Positions 1-8,493 of a stretch of DNA of 64,000 bases are shown piece after piece. The notes beneath the pieces are model-generated. The model had not been told where the DNA came from. It was given only the letters and a program-made list of their open reading frames with translations, and searched no databases. The translations under genes were made by a program, and so were the position numbers. Every line of letters begins with the position of its first letter. Position 1 is the first letter of the stretch. This stretch comes from Bacteroides cutis (lineage in GTDB: Bacteria > Bacteroidota > Bacteroidia > Bacteroidales > Bacteroidaceae), in contig NZ_OEST01000001.1 of NCBI RefSeq assembly GCF_900241005.1, positions 434,001 to 498,000 on the forward strand, in the 5' to 3' direction.

Positions 1-518
1 AACAATAAACCTGTAGCAATGGTACTACCCGAACGGGAAAGTCCCGGAAGCACTGCACAAGCTTGCGCCAAACCAATAATGAAGGCATCTTTCATAGATA
101 TATTTTCTTTTTGTTTCGGTTTATAATAATAAGAGAAAGTCAACAAAAGAGCTGTCAACAATAAACAGCATCCTACAATAAGCAATCCCGAACCGAAAAC
201 AGCTTCCACCTGGTCTTTAAAAAACACACCTACAATACCGATAGGGATCATAGATATCAGGATATTTATGACATAACGGGTCCCGTCATTCATCTGCCAC
301 TTGAACAATCCACGGAAAATCCATTCGATTTCTTTCCAGAGCACCACCAACGTACTGAATACCGTAGCTACATGTACCACCACTGTAAAAGCCAGATTTT
401 CCTCTCCCTCTATACCGAACAAAGCAGAACCAATGGCAAGATGCCCGCTACTGCTGACCGGCAGGTATTCTGTCAATCCCTGAATAAGCCCAAGGATAAG
501 CGCTTCAAACCAATCCAT
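1..518 (-). CDS. uppP: Undecaprenyl-diphosphatase, 3' end beyond window
   Basis: Integral membrane phosphatase (BacA/UppP family) that dephosphorylates undecaprenyl pyrophosphate to recycle the lipid carrier for peptidoglycan and other envelope glycans. The reading frame starts at ATG 518 and gives about 172 residues before the window ends. The N-terminus carries the family signature [13 protein letters not shown] with the catalytic Glu near residue 17, and the second signature PGLSRSG is read near the window edge. Several hydrophobic helices lie between. It sits 44 bp downstream of the DUF3098 gene on the same strand, so it is probably part of an ftsX-DUF3098-uppP operon. The C-terminal third is missing only because the window is cut. 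Confidence 0.95.
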   Translation of the reverse strand, partial: MDWFEALILGLIQGLTEYLPVSSSGHLAIGSALFGIEGEENLAFTVVVHVATVFSTLVVLWKEIEWIFRGLFKWQMNDGTRYVINILISMIPIGIVGVFFKDQVEAVFGSGLLIVGCCLLLTALLLTFSYYYKPKQKENISMKDAFIIGLAQACAVLPGLSRSGSTIATGLL

Positions 519-562
519 TTATAATTATTTACGATTTGATTATGTACAATTTATGATTAAAG

Positions 563-805
563 TTACTTTACCTTGTCTTCCTTTTCACGCGGTTTGCGAA
601 GCACAGCATATATCATAAACACGAAACCCAGCAGACAAACCACCGGAGCTACTTTAATACGTCTCACACTGAAAATATCCGGCTCAAAGGTCGTCGGGGT
701 AGACGAAGGCCCGGTCATCAGAATAAAACCGATGATTACCACTGCCATGCCGATGGCAAGGAGGATAAAGTTGGTCTTATCAAAAGCGAATTTCTTTTTA
801 TCCAT
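563..805 (-). CDS. DUF3098-type small membrane protein
   Basis: An 80-residue protein with two predicted transmembrane helices (about residues 13-31 and 51-68), separated by a short polar loop containing FEPDIFSVRR and followed by a charged, Lys/Glu-rich tail. This size and topology match the DUF3098 family, which in Bacteroidetes commonly lies between ftsX and uppP, as here. No enzymatic motif is visible and the function is unknown. By position it may assist cell division or lipid-carrier recycling, but that is inference only. Its start (ATG 805) is preceded by an AT-rich leader with repeats of ATCGTAAAT and no Shine-Dalgarno sequence. Confidence 0.8.
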   Translation of the reverse strand: MDKKKFAFDKTNFILLAIGMAVVIIGFILMTGPSSTPTTFEPDIFSVRRIKVAPVVCLLGFVFMIYAVLRKPREKEDKVK

Positions 806-857
806 CTGTTTATTTACGATTTAACGATTTACTATTTACGATTCAGATTACTTCAAC

Positions 858-1733
858 TTAAATATAGTAAAGTGAACTTGCTTTCATCTTCAAATATTTG
901 TTGATGGAAAGTAGCGCACACAACCACGTGATAATTACACCGAACACCAATACGGAAACAGACACCATTACCATCACATCAGGAGTAATCACCCTTATCA
1001 GCTCAGGCTCGTAGGAAACCAGCCAATAAGCAGTTCCCCATAATATGGCATCTGCAATGACAGCCGCCAAAACACCAATCCAAAAATTACGACGCAGGAA
1101 TGGACGGCGGATAAAACTCCAACTCGCACCTACCAGCTTCATTGTATGAATGAGGAAGCGCTTGGAATAAATAGTCAATCGTATGGTATTGTTTATCAGC
1201 GCAAAAGAAATCAGCGTCAGTATCACTGCCAATCCCAGCAACATCAGGCTGATGTTACGGATATTGTCATTTACCGCATCTATCAGGTCTTTCTGGTAAA
1301 GTATCTCCTGGATATTGGTATTCCTCTTTATCAACTTTTCTATCTTGGCGATACTGTCCGAATTGGCGTAGTCGGAATGCAGTTTTATCTCTATGGACGC
1401 CGTGAAGGGATTATAACCAAGGAACTCTTGCGGGTCTGTCCCCATTGCTTCAGTCTGTTCACGAAGCGCCTGTTTCTTTGAAATATATTCCGTCTCTTTT
1501 ACAAAAGCTTCCTTATTCAGTTTCTTCTGCAATTTCAGGATATCGCTCTCCTTCATGTCATCGCTGATGAGAACGGAGAAACTGATATTCTCTTTCACGT
1601 AAACGGAAAGATTATGAGCGCCCAACACGAAGAATACAACTAACCCCAACAACAGTAACACCAACGTCGTACTGATGCTGGACGTTATGAACTGCATATC
1701 AAAGTAGGATACTGAATTATGTTTAGACTTCAT
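858..1733 (-). CDS. ftsX: Cell division protein FtsX-like permease
   Basis: A 291-residue protein with FtsX architecture: one N-terminal transmembrane helix (about 17-41), an extracytoplasmic domain of about 110 residues, then three C-terminal helices (about 160-180, 213-236, 252-274). FtsX pairs with the ATPase FtsE and transmits a signal across the inner membrane to peptidoglycan hydrolases during division. The motif MKLVGAS just before the second C-terminal helix is typical of FtsX proteins. No ftsE lies next to it, which is common in Bacteroidetes. It is first in a minus-strand series with DUF3098 and uppP. Confidence 0.9.
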   Translation of the reverse strand: MKSKHNSVSYFDMQFITSSISTTLVLLLLGLVVFFVLGAHNLSVYVKENISFSVLISDDMKESDILKLQKKLNKEAFVKETEYISKKQALREQTEAMGTDPQEFLGYNPFTASIEIKLHSDYANSDSIAKIEKLIKRNTNIQEILYQKDLIDAVNDNIRNISLMLLGLAVILTLISFALINNTIRLTIYSKRFLIHTMKLVGASWSFIRRPFLRRNFWIGVLAAVIADAILWGTAYWLVSYEPELIRVITPDVMVMVSVSVLVFGVIITWLCALLSINKYLKMKASSLYYI

Positions 1734-1808
1734 GATGTTAACTACAAATTACTAATTATAAACTACAACGCTCACAATATCTCTTCACCACACACTATTA
1801 TCACATTC

Positions 1809-2714
1809 TTATATCTGTTGTTTCTTCCGGAAAACATAAATCATGGAACTGCTACGTTCTTTCTTAACCAAAGCATTGAACCATGCCAACGTTCCGGTAA
1901 TCATTCCCCTCAAGAAAGTACATGAATGACGCATGTGCTTCTCTGTCAACATAGACACGTAAAAAGCATCAAACGGCATCGGATGGCGTTCCGCCATAAT
2001 AAAGCCGTGCTTGGAACCGAATTGCTGGATAGTGCCGGGAGTAAAATGCCAAAGATGGCGGGGCACATCGTATGCTGCCCAATAAGCTCCATACTTCTTT
2101 GCATCGTAAGAGGAACAGTTGGGTACGGCAATAATCAGTACACCTTTCTCCGTGAGTAACGAATGCAGTGTTTCCCAAGTTTCATTAAGTGTCTCCAGAT
2201 GTTCCATGACATGCCACAGGGTAATGACGTCGAAACTACCGGGAGCATACTCTTTCAATGCGGTATCAGGCTTCACATCCAGTCCGAAATGCTCCTTGGC
2301 GAAATCACGTGCCTGCGCATTCTTTTCTATCGCTTCCACCTGCCAACCCCGGCGCTGCATGGTATCGGCAAAATAACCGGTACCCGTACCGATATCGAGT
2401 AAACGACCGCTTTTACGATGCGCTTCGTGAACCACCAAACGAGCCTTGTGCTTCAACATATAGCTGCGCACCCAATGGTATACGGAGTTCATCGCTCCTT
2501 TTTTAGTATCTGAATGGGAAATATAATCGGGAGTTTCGTAGTAACGCCCTATCTCTGCTTCTACAGGAAAATCTTGCGTAAAAATAAAGCCACAGTCCTG
2601 ACAACGGCATAAGTGGAACACTTCGCCCGAAGCATAATGGTCTATGCAGGTCAAGGCACGCTCCAAATGCGTACCGCCACATAACGGACAAGCTTTTATA
2701 GTGAGTTTATTCAT
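1809..2714 (-). CDS. Class I SAM-dependent methyltransferase with N-terminal zinc ribbon
   Basis: A 301-residue protein (ATG 2714; an upstream in-frame TTG at 2729 would add five residues). The N-terminus holds a likely zinc ribbon with CPLCGG (Cys9/Cys12) and CQDCGF (about Cys38/Cys41). The central domain is a Rossmann-type methyltransferase of the Methyltransf_23 kind: motif I LLDIGTGTGYF, acidic EAIEKN for ribose binding, and VITLWHVMEHL. Similar proteins are often annotated as methyltransferases of surface polysaccharides or small molecules, but the substrate cannot be told from sequence. It is 75 bp upstream of ftsX on the same strand. Confidence 0.85.
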   Translation of the reverse strand: MNKLTIKACPLCGGTHLERALTCIDHYASGEVFHLCRCQDCGFIFTQDFPVEAEIGRYYETPDYISHSDTKKGAMNSVYHWVRSYMLKHKARLVVHEAHRKSGRLLDIGTGTGYFADTMQRRGWQVEAIEKNAQARDFAKEHFGLDVKPDTALKEYAPGSFDVITLWHVMEHLETLNETWETLHSLLTEKGVLIIAVPNCSSYDAKKYGAYWAAYDVPRHLWHFTPGTIQQFGSKHGFIMAERHPMPFDAFYVSMLTEKHMRHSCTFLRGMITGTLAWFNALVKKERSSSMIYVFRKKQQI

Positions 2715-2817
2715 CGAACGTTCTACCAATAAGGAAGTGCAGCCTGAACCGGACAGACTGCACTAAGCCTAAATTTGGTGCAAAATAACAAATAAAAAGT
2801 GATTTACAAGGTTTTCA

Positions 2818-3426
2818 TTAAGGAGATTTAATAAAGTTATCGAGACTTTCTTCCACTAAACGAATTGACTCGCGATAACCATCTCTCGTTTTATTGAGTT
2901 GGACAATAAACTCAAGCTCAGTAACCGGTTCGCTAACTTTATACCTGACAACATCCCCCCCCAAATCTTCTAAGAACTCGTAATTACTTAATTTCAGAGA
3001 AGTGGAATACTCACTAATAATCTTTTCCACAATTTCCGCTTCTATCCATCTGTACTCGGACTCTTTTATACTTTTAGCCCAATTGGTAATAAACGGGAAC
3101 ACATCCGAATATTTATAAAAATGTCCCGATTGAGTAAAATCTTTTTCAATCTCCTTAGAGTTCTTGTACCAATCATTTATCTGCCGGGTAACTGAAGTAA
3201 AATATGCCTCGTATTCTTTGAATGTAAGCGCATCAGGATTTTCATTGTAATTGATACCCTTTATCTCACTGACATCCGACTTATATGTTTTCCATTTAGC
3301 AACCTGATATTTAATTTCATCCTCTATTTTTGGTTTTGCTACTTCCAAGGCTTTGTCAACCTCTGATGTCCGGCAAGATATTATCATCAATGCCATCAAG
3401 GTTAATAATGTGTTCTTCATTTTCAT
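2818..3426 (-). CDS. Hypothetical lipoprotein
   Basis: A 202-residue protein beginning MKMKNTLLTLMALMIISC, a short lipoprotein signal peptide with the lipidated Cys at about residue 18; the second ATG (3420) is an equally good start. The mature part is rich in Lys, Glu and Tyr and is probably mixed alpha/beta. I recognise no family or catalytic motif. It lies between a methyltransferase gene and GH89, 59 bp downstream of the latter on the same strand, so it might be transcribed with GH89. Any link to glycan use is speculative. Confidence 0.7.
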   Translation of the reverse strand: MKMKNTLLTLMALMIISCRTSEVDKALEVAKPKIEDEIKYQVAKWKTYKSDVSEIKGINYNENPDALTFKEYEAYFTSVTRQINDWYKNSKEIEKDFTQSGHFYKYSDVFPFITNWAKSIKESEYRWIEAEIVEKIISEYSTSLKLSNYEFLEDLGGDVVRYKVSEPVTELEFIVQLNKTRDGYRESIRLVEESLDNFIKSP

Positions 3427-3485
3427 AAATTCATCTATTTTTTAAGATTTATTACAAAAACAGTAAAAAATCCATAGAATAAAAA

Positions 3486-5756
3486 TCAATCTTCCCCCAA
3501 ATTTTCGTAAGTCCGCTCCTCCTTCAAAGTATCCGCACCGGAGAAATCAGCATAATACTCTTGGGAAAGCTTCAAGTATTTATTGAACAGACGGCGGGTG
3601 ATTTGCAATTCATCGCCTTGCGTGGCAGGCACACGTGCCTTTCCGGTTTTTGCGGCAAAGGCCAGCTCCCAGTCGCCCAGTTTACTGTAGAAATCATTGG
3701 CACGAAATGCTTCACGCCCATGCGTAAGTTTCAAGCCTTCTTCCTTATATTCAGTACCGGCATCCAGATGTTCTTGCAGCATAGAATAGAATTTTTGCCA
3801 ACGGGGCAGGTAATAACCTTTCACCAATCCCGCCCATTCACGCCAGGAATAATCAAAAATACTCGGATCGCCATCAGCTCCCCAAATCGTTACCAAAGAG
3901 GTGGCATCTTTTTCCATCAAATCTTTCTCGACAGGCGTATCTCCCCAGCTACGGGCTTCTGTCAGCCAACGGTCGAAACTATATTCGGAACGGGTACGAA
4001 GCAGCTCATCCATATCTTCCAGCAACTCGAGGAAACGACCGGAATGAAGGGCAAAAGCAGCTTTGTCCTTAGCACGGAAAGCTGCGGCAGCCTGCTTATG
4101 TATCAACTGACCGAGATTGGTCATCAATTGGCGCTGTACATCCACGATGTCAAAACGATAGGGCTTGGATGCAGACAATTTATCGGCATCTTTCAACAGT
4201 TCCCGTTGCGCACGGATTACCAACAACGGATCGTATGGTATCCCCAATCCGGCATTGGGACCCGACTTCTTTACATCCAAAGCCGGACGGGCGGCCACTA
4301 TAGAACTGCGTTCCGTACCGTTCGTGCCCCGGCAGTAAGGACCTTCCAATAAATAATACATGGCTTGGGCTGCGGCATCCGACTTTGCCCCGTAACGACG
4401 CTCGGCGTATGCAGCCAACCAAGGTTTCAACGCTACCGTATCCGCATGATTGGGTATTTCAAAAGCCAGGTCATAATAAACGGGATTCTGCTCGATGGCC
4501 TCCATAAATAGTCCCGAACCACATACATTTGGGTAACGTTCTTTCGCCTTTTTATACTGATTGGACGCCAGCAGAGCCATATCACCGTGCATATTGATAC
4601 GCCCGCCGAAGTTATGAAGATTACCCATCACTACCGGATATCCCCACATACCTTTGAACTTTTCCGTCCTCCCACCGTTCAGGTCTAAAATCAACAAACT
4701 TTCACGAGGCACAGCCTTCACTATATCCTCACGCAGGCTCCAGGCTTGCATCACCCACAAAGAACCTTTATCAAACTCCTGGAATAGTTTATGGATGGTC
4801 TGTCCCACGCCATGCAGATATTCAGGAGTATCAACCGGTGGCGCGCTCTCATGGAATGGGTCGGCCGCATACGCCCCATAACTGCCGAAAATCTTATCTT
4901 GCTCTTGCAAGAAGACAAGTCCGATTTCATGGAACAAAGGGTCAGAAGGATCCAACTGTGCAGTTGCCTTAAAACCACACCAACCCCGTTTCATACTGAT
5001 TTTTGCTTGTGGATACTTGTCTTGCAGTTCACGGGGAACATATCCTGAAAAGCCTTGCTGGATGGGTTGCATACCCAATTCCAACTGACGTGCTAATATT
5101 TTTTTACCCAAAGCCACATGTTTGTCTATAACTGATTTGGGTAACGGACCGCCATAACTCTGTATGTTCTGCATCCACTGCCATGCCGCATGTCCGGGAC
5201 CTGTCAGGAAAGCACGGGCTTCCTCATCACTGAAACCTAAACGCAACAATGTATTATACCACACTCCATCCAGTCCCATACTGAACAACGGCATATTGAT
5301 ACTGTTCATTGCCATAAAGTCCAGTTCTTTCTGCCAACGTTCCCAGTTCCACCAAGCAGCCGTATAACTCACTGTACAGTAGTTCATATAAACACGATAT
5401 TTCCCATTGATGATTTTTCGCTCCTTCCGGGCAGGTTGAGGAAGGCGCTTCGGCAAATTCAACTGATTACCAAACCAAGATACATGCGCTTTACAAGTAT
5501 ACTTCAGATACCAATTGAAGGCACTCGCCAAAGAAATGGAATTATTGCCGCGCAAGATAATTTTCTTTCCATTACCTTCAATCTCATAAACATCATTTCC
5601 GGCATCATCCGGTATCAATTCCAATCGGTACTGAGAAGAATATCCGGGAGTTACCCGTTCTATCAAATCATAGACAGCTTTTTCTGCTGTTCCAATACTC
5701 CATGCTGACAGACAATAACAACACATCGCCACAGCAAACAAACAAAATCTTATCAT
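3486..5756 (-). CDS. GH89 alpha-N-acetylglucosaminidase
   Basis: A 756-residue secreted enzyme of the NAGLU family, which releases terminal alpha-linked GlcNAc from mucin O-glycans or heparan-type chains. A signal peptide covers about residues 1-20. The order is an N-terminal NAGLU_N domain (about 25-100), a TIM-barrel (about 115-450) and a helical C-terminal domain (about 460-750), the usual length for bacterial GH89. Candidate catalytic residues by analogy with human NAGLU are Glu303 in DPFHESAPP and Glu419 in GLFMEAIEQNPVYY. An exact -7 box lies 22 bp upstream. No SusC/SusD pair is adjacent, so it is a stand-alone enzyme, probably periplasmic or surface located. Confidence 0.93.
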   Translation of the reverse strand: MIRFCLFAVAMCCYCLSAWSIGTAEKAVYDLIERVTPGYSSQYRLELIPDDAGNDVYEIEGNGKKIILRGNNSISLASAFNWYLKYTCKAHVSWFGNQLNLPKRLPQPARKERKIINGKYRVYMNYCTVSYTAAWWNWERWQKELDFMAMNSINMPLFSMGLDGVWYNTLLRLGFSDEEARAFLTGPGHAAWQWMQNIQSYGGPLPKSVIDKHVALGKKILARQLELGMQPIQQGFSGYVPRELQDKYPQAKISMKRGWCGFKATAQLDPSDPLFHEIGLVFLQEQDKIFGSYGAYAADPFHESAPPVDTPEYLHGVGQTIHKLFQEFDKGSLWVMQAWSLREDIVKAVPRESLLILDLNGGRTEKFKGMWGYPVVMGNLHNFGGRINMHGDMALLASNQYKKAKERYPNVCGSGLFMEAIEQNPVYYDLAFEIPNHADTVALKPWLAAYAERRYGAKSDAAAQAMYYLLEGPYCRGTNGTERSSIVAARPALDVKKSGPNAGLGIPYDPLLVIRAQRELLKDADKLSASKPYRFDIVDVQRQLMTNLGQLIHKQAAAAFRAKDKAAFALHSGRFLELLEDMDELLRTRSEYSFDRWLTEARSWGDTPVEKDLMEKDATSLVTIWGADGDPSIFDYSWREWAGLVKGYYLPRWQKFYSMLQEHLDAGTEYKEEGLKLTHGREAFRANDFYSKLGDWELAFAAKTGKARVPATQGDELQITRRLFNKYLKLSQEYYADFSGADTLKEERTYENLGED

Positions 5757-6113
5757 GGTATTATTTTTATGTTTGTCACAAAGATAGAAAATATATTCTT
5801 AGAATAGTCTTTGAAACTGTCTCAAATCATGTTGGAATTATCTCAAAATAAAAACCTATATGAACTATTTATATTCAAGATTTTTCAATTATCTATAATT
5901 CTGTTCACTTTTAAACGGACAAGTGTTCGATAATGAACATGTTCATAAACCTAAAAACAACTGATAATCAACAACTTGACCTTTTGGCATACTAATTGAC
6001 TATCATTAAGCGAAGACGTTCGAGAAAATAAGGATAAATTAAGAAGCAACTTTTTACCTCGGTACTTACGTCTAAAGATAAAATGAAAATAGTAACAATT
6101 AAAAAATAAGATT
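5757..6113. other. Divergent intergenic region, GH89 / DUF3836
   Basis: A 357-bp gene-free stretch between divergently read genes. It contains the GH89 promoter (5779-5786, minus), a perfect 14-bp palindrome ATGAACATGTTCAT at 5933-5946, and from about 5960 to 6015 a block strongly similar to the upstream region of the second DUF3836 gene near 35930-35985. No coding sequence is convincing here. Confidence 0.7.
5779..5786 (-). promoter_or_regulatory. -7 promoter box for GH89 gene
   Basis: Minus-strand TATCTTTG matches the Bacteroides -7 consensus TAnnTTTG exactly and ends 22 bp before the GH89 start codon. Confidence 0.65.
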
Positions 6114-6623
6114 ATGAAAACTACAAATTTATTCAAAGCAGTGGCATTCGTAGCAATGGTTATCGTAAGTGTTATGAACTCAGAAGTAAAAGCTCAGGAG
6201 AATTTCATTACCAATGAAGAAGTAAAAAATGATTTAGTAGTGGCTAAGACCATTTTTAAACAAGATGGTGCCTACCTCTACAATCACATGCGTTATGAAT
6301 TTACGTATGACAACGAAAACCGCCTGACTGCCAAAATCGCATCCAAATGGGACGGTGCTAGAGAAAAATGGATACCTTATTTCAAAATGTCCTACCAATA
6401 TGCCGACAACGAAATCACTATGTCTTATGCCCGTTGGAACGAATCTCACAAAAACTACGATAAGGATGTAAAAAAGAGCGTATATGAGATGAACGACGAC
6501 AATATGCCTGTAGCTTATAAAAATTACGAAAAATCCTCAGAAAAATCTGATTGGACTTTAGTAAATTACAATCAGATCGACCATACAGCAAATTTACTGG
6601 CCATGACAGAAAGTAATATCTAA
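6114..6623 (+). CDS. DUF3836-like secreted protein
   Basis: A 169-residue exported protein with a signal peptide (about 1-27, ending VKAQ). The mature part is dominated by aromatic, beta-rich motifs such as YEFTYDNENRLTAK, KWIPYFKMSYQY and YEMNDDN, reminiscent of RHS/YD-type strands, and fits the Bacteroides-specific DUF3836 family. Function is unknown. A paralogue is encoded at 35433-35858 on the other strand; the two share about the first 120 residues in register as well as their upstream DNA, so they are probably co-regulated. A hairpin terminator follows at 6646-6675. Confidence 0.75.
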   Translation: MKTTNLFKAVAFVAMVIVSVMNSEVKAQENFITNEEVKNDLVVAKTIFKQDGAYLYNHMRYEFTYDNENRLTAKIASKWDGAREKWIPYFKMSYQYADNEITMSYARWNESHKNYDKDVKKSVYEMNDDNMPVAYKNYEKSSEKSDWTLVNYNQIDHTANLLAMTESNI

Positions 6624-6645
6624 ATTAAAGTTTACAATATATTAT

Positions 6646-6675
6646 GAGGGTATGGACTGTGAAGCCCGTACCCTC
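6646..6675 (+). terminator. Hairpin terminator after DUF3836 gene
   Basis: Arms GAGGGTA / TACCCTC extend inward through further pairs to a GTGA tetraloop closed by CT/AG, followed by a T-rich stretch. It lies 22 bp after the stop codon at 6623. Confidence 0.75.
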
Positions 6676-6789
6676 TGCATTTTATATTTCTATACTTTCT
6701 TAAACTGTCTTGGCACTACATATATGATAGCAACAATTACCTGATACAATCTGTAGAGTATCGTTTGATAATAATAACGATAAAATTTA

Positions 6790-8166
6790 TTATTTTCCAG
6801 AAACTTCTTCCCCTTTCAATGTAGCCGAACTGGATCCGGTAATCTTTACCATAACGAAATCACCCACACGATGTGTACCTCTATCGAAGACCACCACACG
6901 ATTTTGTTCAGTGCGTCCGAAAAGTTGGTTTCGACTGCGTTTAGAAACACCCTCTACCAGCACTTCGTATGTCTTGCCTACACAATGAGCATTTGCTTTG
7001 GCAGAAAGACGGTTCTGTAAAGCAATGATTTCATTCAGACGACGTATTTTCACTTCTTCGGGGACATCATCAGGCAGATGTTTGGAAGCATACGTACCCG
7101 GACGCTCTGAATATTTGAACATAAAAGCGGAATCGTAACCACATTCTTCCATCAAGGAAAGAGAAAGTTGATGATCTTCTTCTGTTTCGGAATGAAAGCC
7201 TGAAAAAATATCTGTAGAAAGACCGCAATCGGGGATGATACGACGAATGGCGGCAACACGCTCCAGATACCATTCACGAGTGTATTTACGATTCATCAAT
7301 TTTAGAATACGACTACTTCCACTCTGTACGGGCAGATGAATATGCCGGCATACATTGGGAACTTCGGCAATAACCTGTAAGGTTTCATCACTCATATCTT
7401 TGGGATGTGAAGTAGTGAAACGAATACGAACCCCTGGAGCAGACAAAGCTACGGTACGCAGTAACATAGGAAAGTTGATCACTTCGCCATCCACTTTCTC
7501 AAAACGGTAAGAATTGACATTCTGACCCAAAAGGGTAACTTCTTTATATCCTTTAGCTACCAAATCGGATACTTCGTTCAAAATACTTTCCACATCACGA
7601 CTACGCTCGCGCCCACGAGTATAAGGAACAATACAGTAGGTACAGAAATTATTACATCCACGCATAATGGACACAAATCCGGAAATGTGGTTTCCGCAAA
7701 TACGTGAAGGAATAACATCACGATAGGTTTCTGTAGTGGAAAGTTCCACATTGATGGCTTTTTCACCCGCTTCTACAGCCGCAATCAAATCAGGTAGAGT
7801 GAGATAAGCATCCGGTCCCACTACCAGGTCGACATGATGATTGGTAATTAAATCATCCTTGACACGCTCTGCCATACAACCCAGTACACCCACAATCAAA
7901 TTTCGTTTCTTCTTCTTAAGCGAATGAAAAAATTCCAAACGATTCAGAATTTTTTGTTCGGCATTATCCCGAATAGAACAGGTATTCATAAACACCGCAT
8001 CCGCCTCTTCCAGCGTTTCGGCCACAGAATATCCCGCCATCTGCATCACAGAAGCAATCACTTCACTGTCCGCCACATTCATCTGGCAGCCATAGGTTTC
8101 GATAAACAACTTTTTGTTGTCATCAGCAGTTGCAGATTTAAAGTCTGCTCCCGTTACTTTTTCCAT
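6790..8166 (-). CDS. miaB: tRNA-2-methylthio-N6-dimethylallyladenosine synthase
   Basis: A 458-residue radical SAM methylthiotransferase that converts i6A37 to ms2i6A37 in tRNAs reading codons starting with U. The N-terminal UPF0004 domain holds the three cysteines for the auxiliary [4Fe-4S] cluster (Cys27 in YGCQMN, Cys63 in NTCSIRDNAEQK, Cys97 in GCMAE). The radical SAM motif CNNFCTYC uses Cys171, Cys175 and Cys178. A C-terminal TRAM domain binds tRNA. Length and motifs fit MiaB better than MtaB or RimO. It is transcribed alone from an exact -7 box 26 bp upstream. Confidence 0.96.
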   Translation of the reverse strand: MEKVTGADFKSATADDNKKLFIETYGCQMNVADSEVIASVMQMAGYSVAETLEEADAVFMNTCSIRDNAEQKILNRLEFFHSLKKKKRNLIVGVLGCMAERVKDDLITNHHVDLVVGPDAYLTLPDLIAAVEAGEKAINVELSTTETYRDVIPSRICGNHISGFVSIMRGCNNFCTYCIVPYTRGRERSRDVESILNEVSDLVAKGYKEVTLLGQNVNSYRFEKVDGEVINFPMLLRTVALSAPGVRIRFTTSHPKDMSDETLQVIAEVPNVCRHIHLPVQSGSSRILKLMNRKYTREWYLERVAAIRRIIPDCGLSTDIFSGFHSETEEDHQLSLSLMEECGYDSAFMFKYSERPGTYASKHLPDDVPEEVKIRRLNEIIALQNRLSAKANAHCVGKTYEVLVEGVSKRSRNQLFGRTEQNRVVVFDRGTHRVGDFVMVKITGSSSATLKGEEVSGK

Positions 8167-8192
8167 TGTTTTACTATTTTTTAATTCGTCTG

Positions 8193-8200
8193 CAAAGATA
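8193..8200 (-). promoter_or_regulatory. -7 promoter box for miaB
   Basis: TATCTTTG on the minus strand, 26 bp before the miaB start codon. Confidence 0.6.
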
Positions 8201-8313
8201 CTTTTTCACCCCCAAAAAACTTACGAATTGATAGAAAAATAACACATAAATGCTTCAAATTGGCTACTTTATACTAATTAATGTTAACCAGCTAAACATT
8301 TCCTGAGTGTTAA

Positions 8314-8428
8314 TTTGGTGCTATTAAAAGAAATTCACAATTTTGTGGAATGAAAGAAACATTAGATTTTTTCATAGTTAAGGTTTAGGTTAAAAAAAAT
8401 AAGGGGAGCTGTGAAGCTGCCCTTTTTT
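8314..8428 (+). ncRNA. Candidate small RNA (core-sharing family, copy 1) with its promoter
   Basis: A TTTG element (8314-8317), a 20-bp spacer and CAATTTTG (8338-8345, one mismatch to TAnnTTTG) predict transcription from about 8350. A terminator hairpin with stem GGGGAGCT / AGCTGCCC, GTGA loop and six Ts ends at 8428, giving an RNA of about 78 nt. The middle, TTTTTCATAGT followed by AAGGTTTAGGTTAA, resembles the core of the minus-strand unit at 57029-57127. A 12-codon ORF (8350-8388) starts at the predicted 5' end and could be chance. Expression is not shown by sequence alone. Confidence 0.5.
8403..8428 (+). terminator. Rho-independent terminator
   Basis: Eight-bp stem with one G-G mismatch, GTGA tetraloop (8411-8414) and T-run 8423-8428. 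No protein gene ends just upstream on this strand, which is why a small RNA is proposed. Confidence 0.8.
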
Positions 8429-8493
8429 AATGTCAATTTGTTGGTTACAATCAGATTAAATAATTACCTTTGGCGGTGAAAAATAGTAAGAAT

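Larger units (their letters stand above)
8167..8493. other. Intergenic region with miaB promoter and candidate sRNA
   Basis: A 327-bp gene-free stretch. It holds the miaB promoter on the minus strand and, on the plus strand, a complete small transcription unit (promoter 8314-8345, terminator 8403-8428) described separately. Confidence 0.7.
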
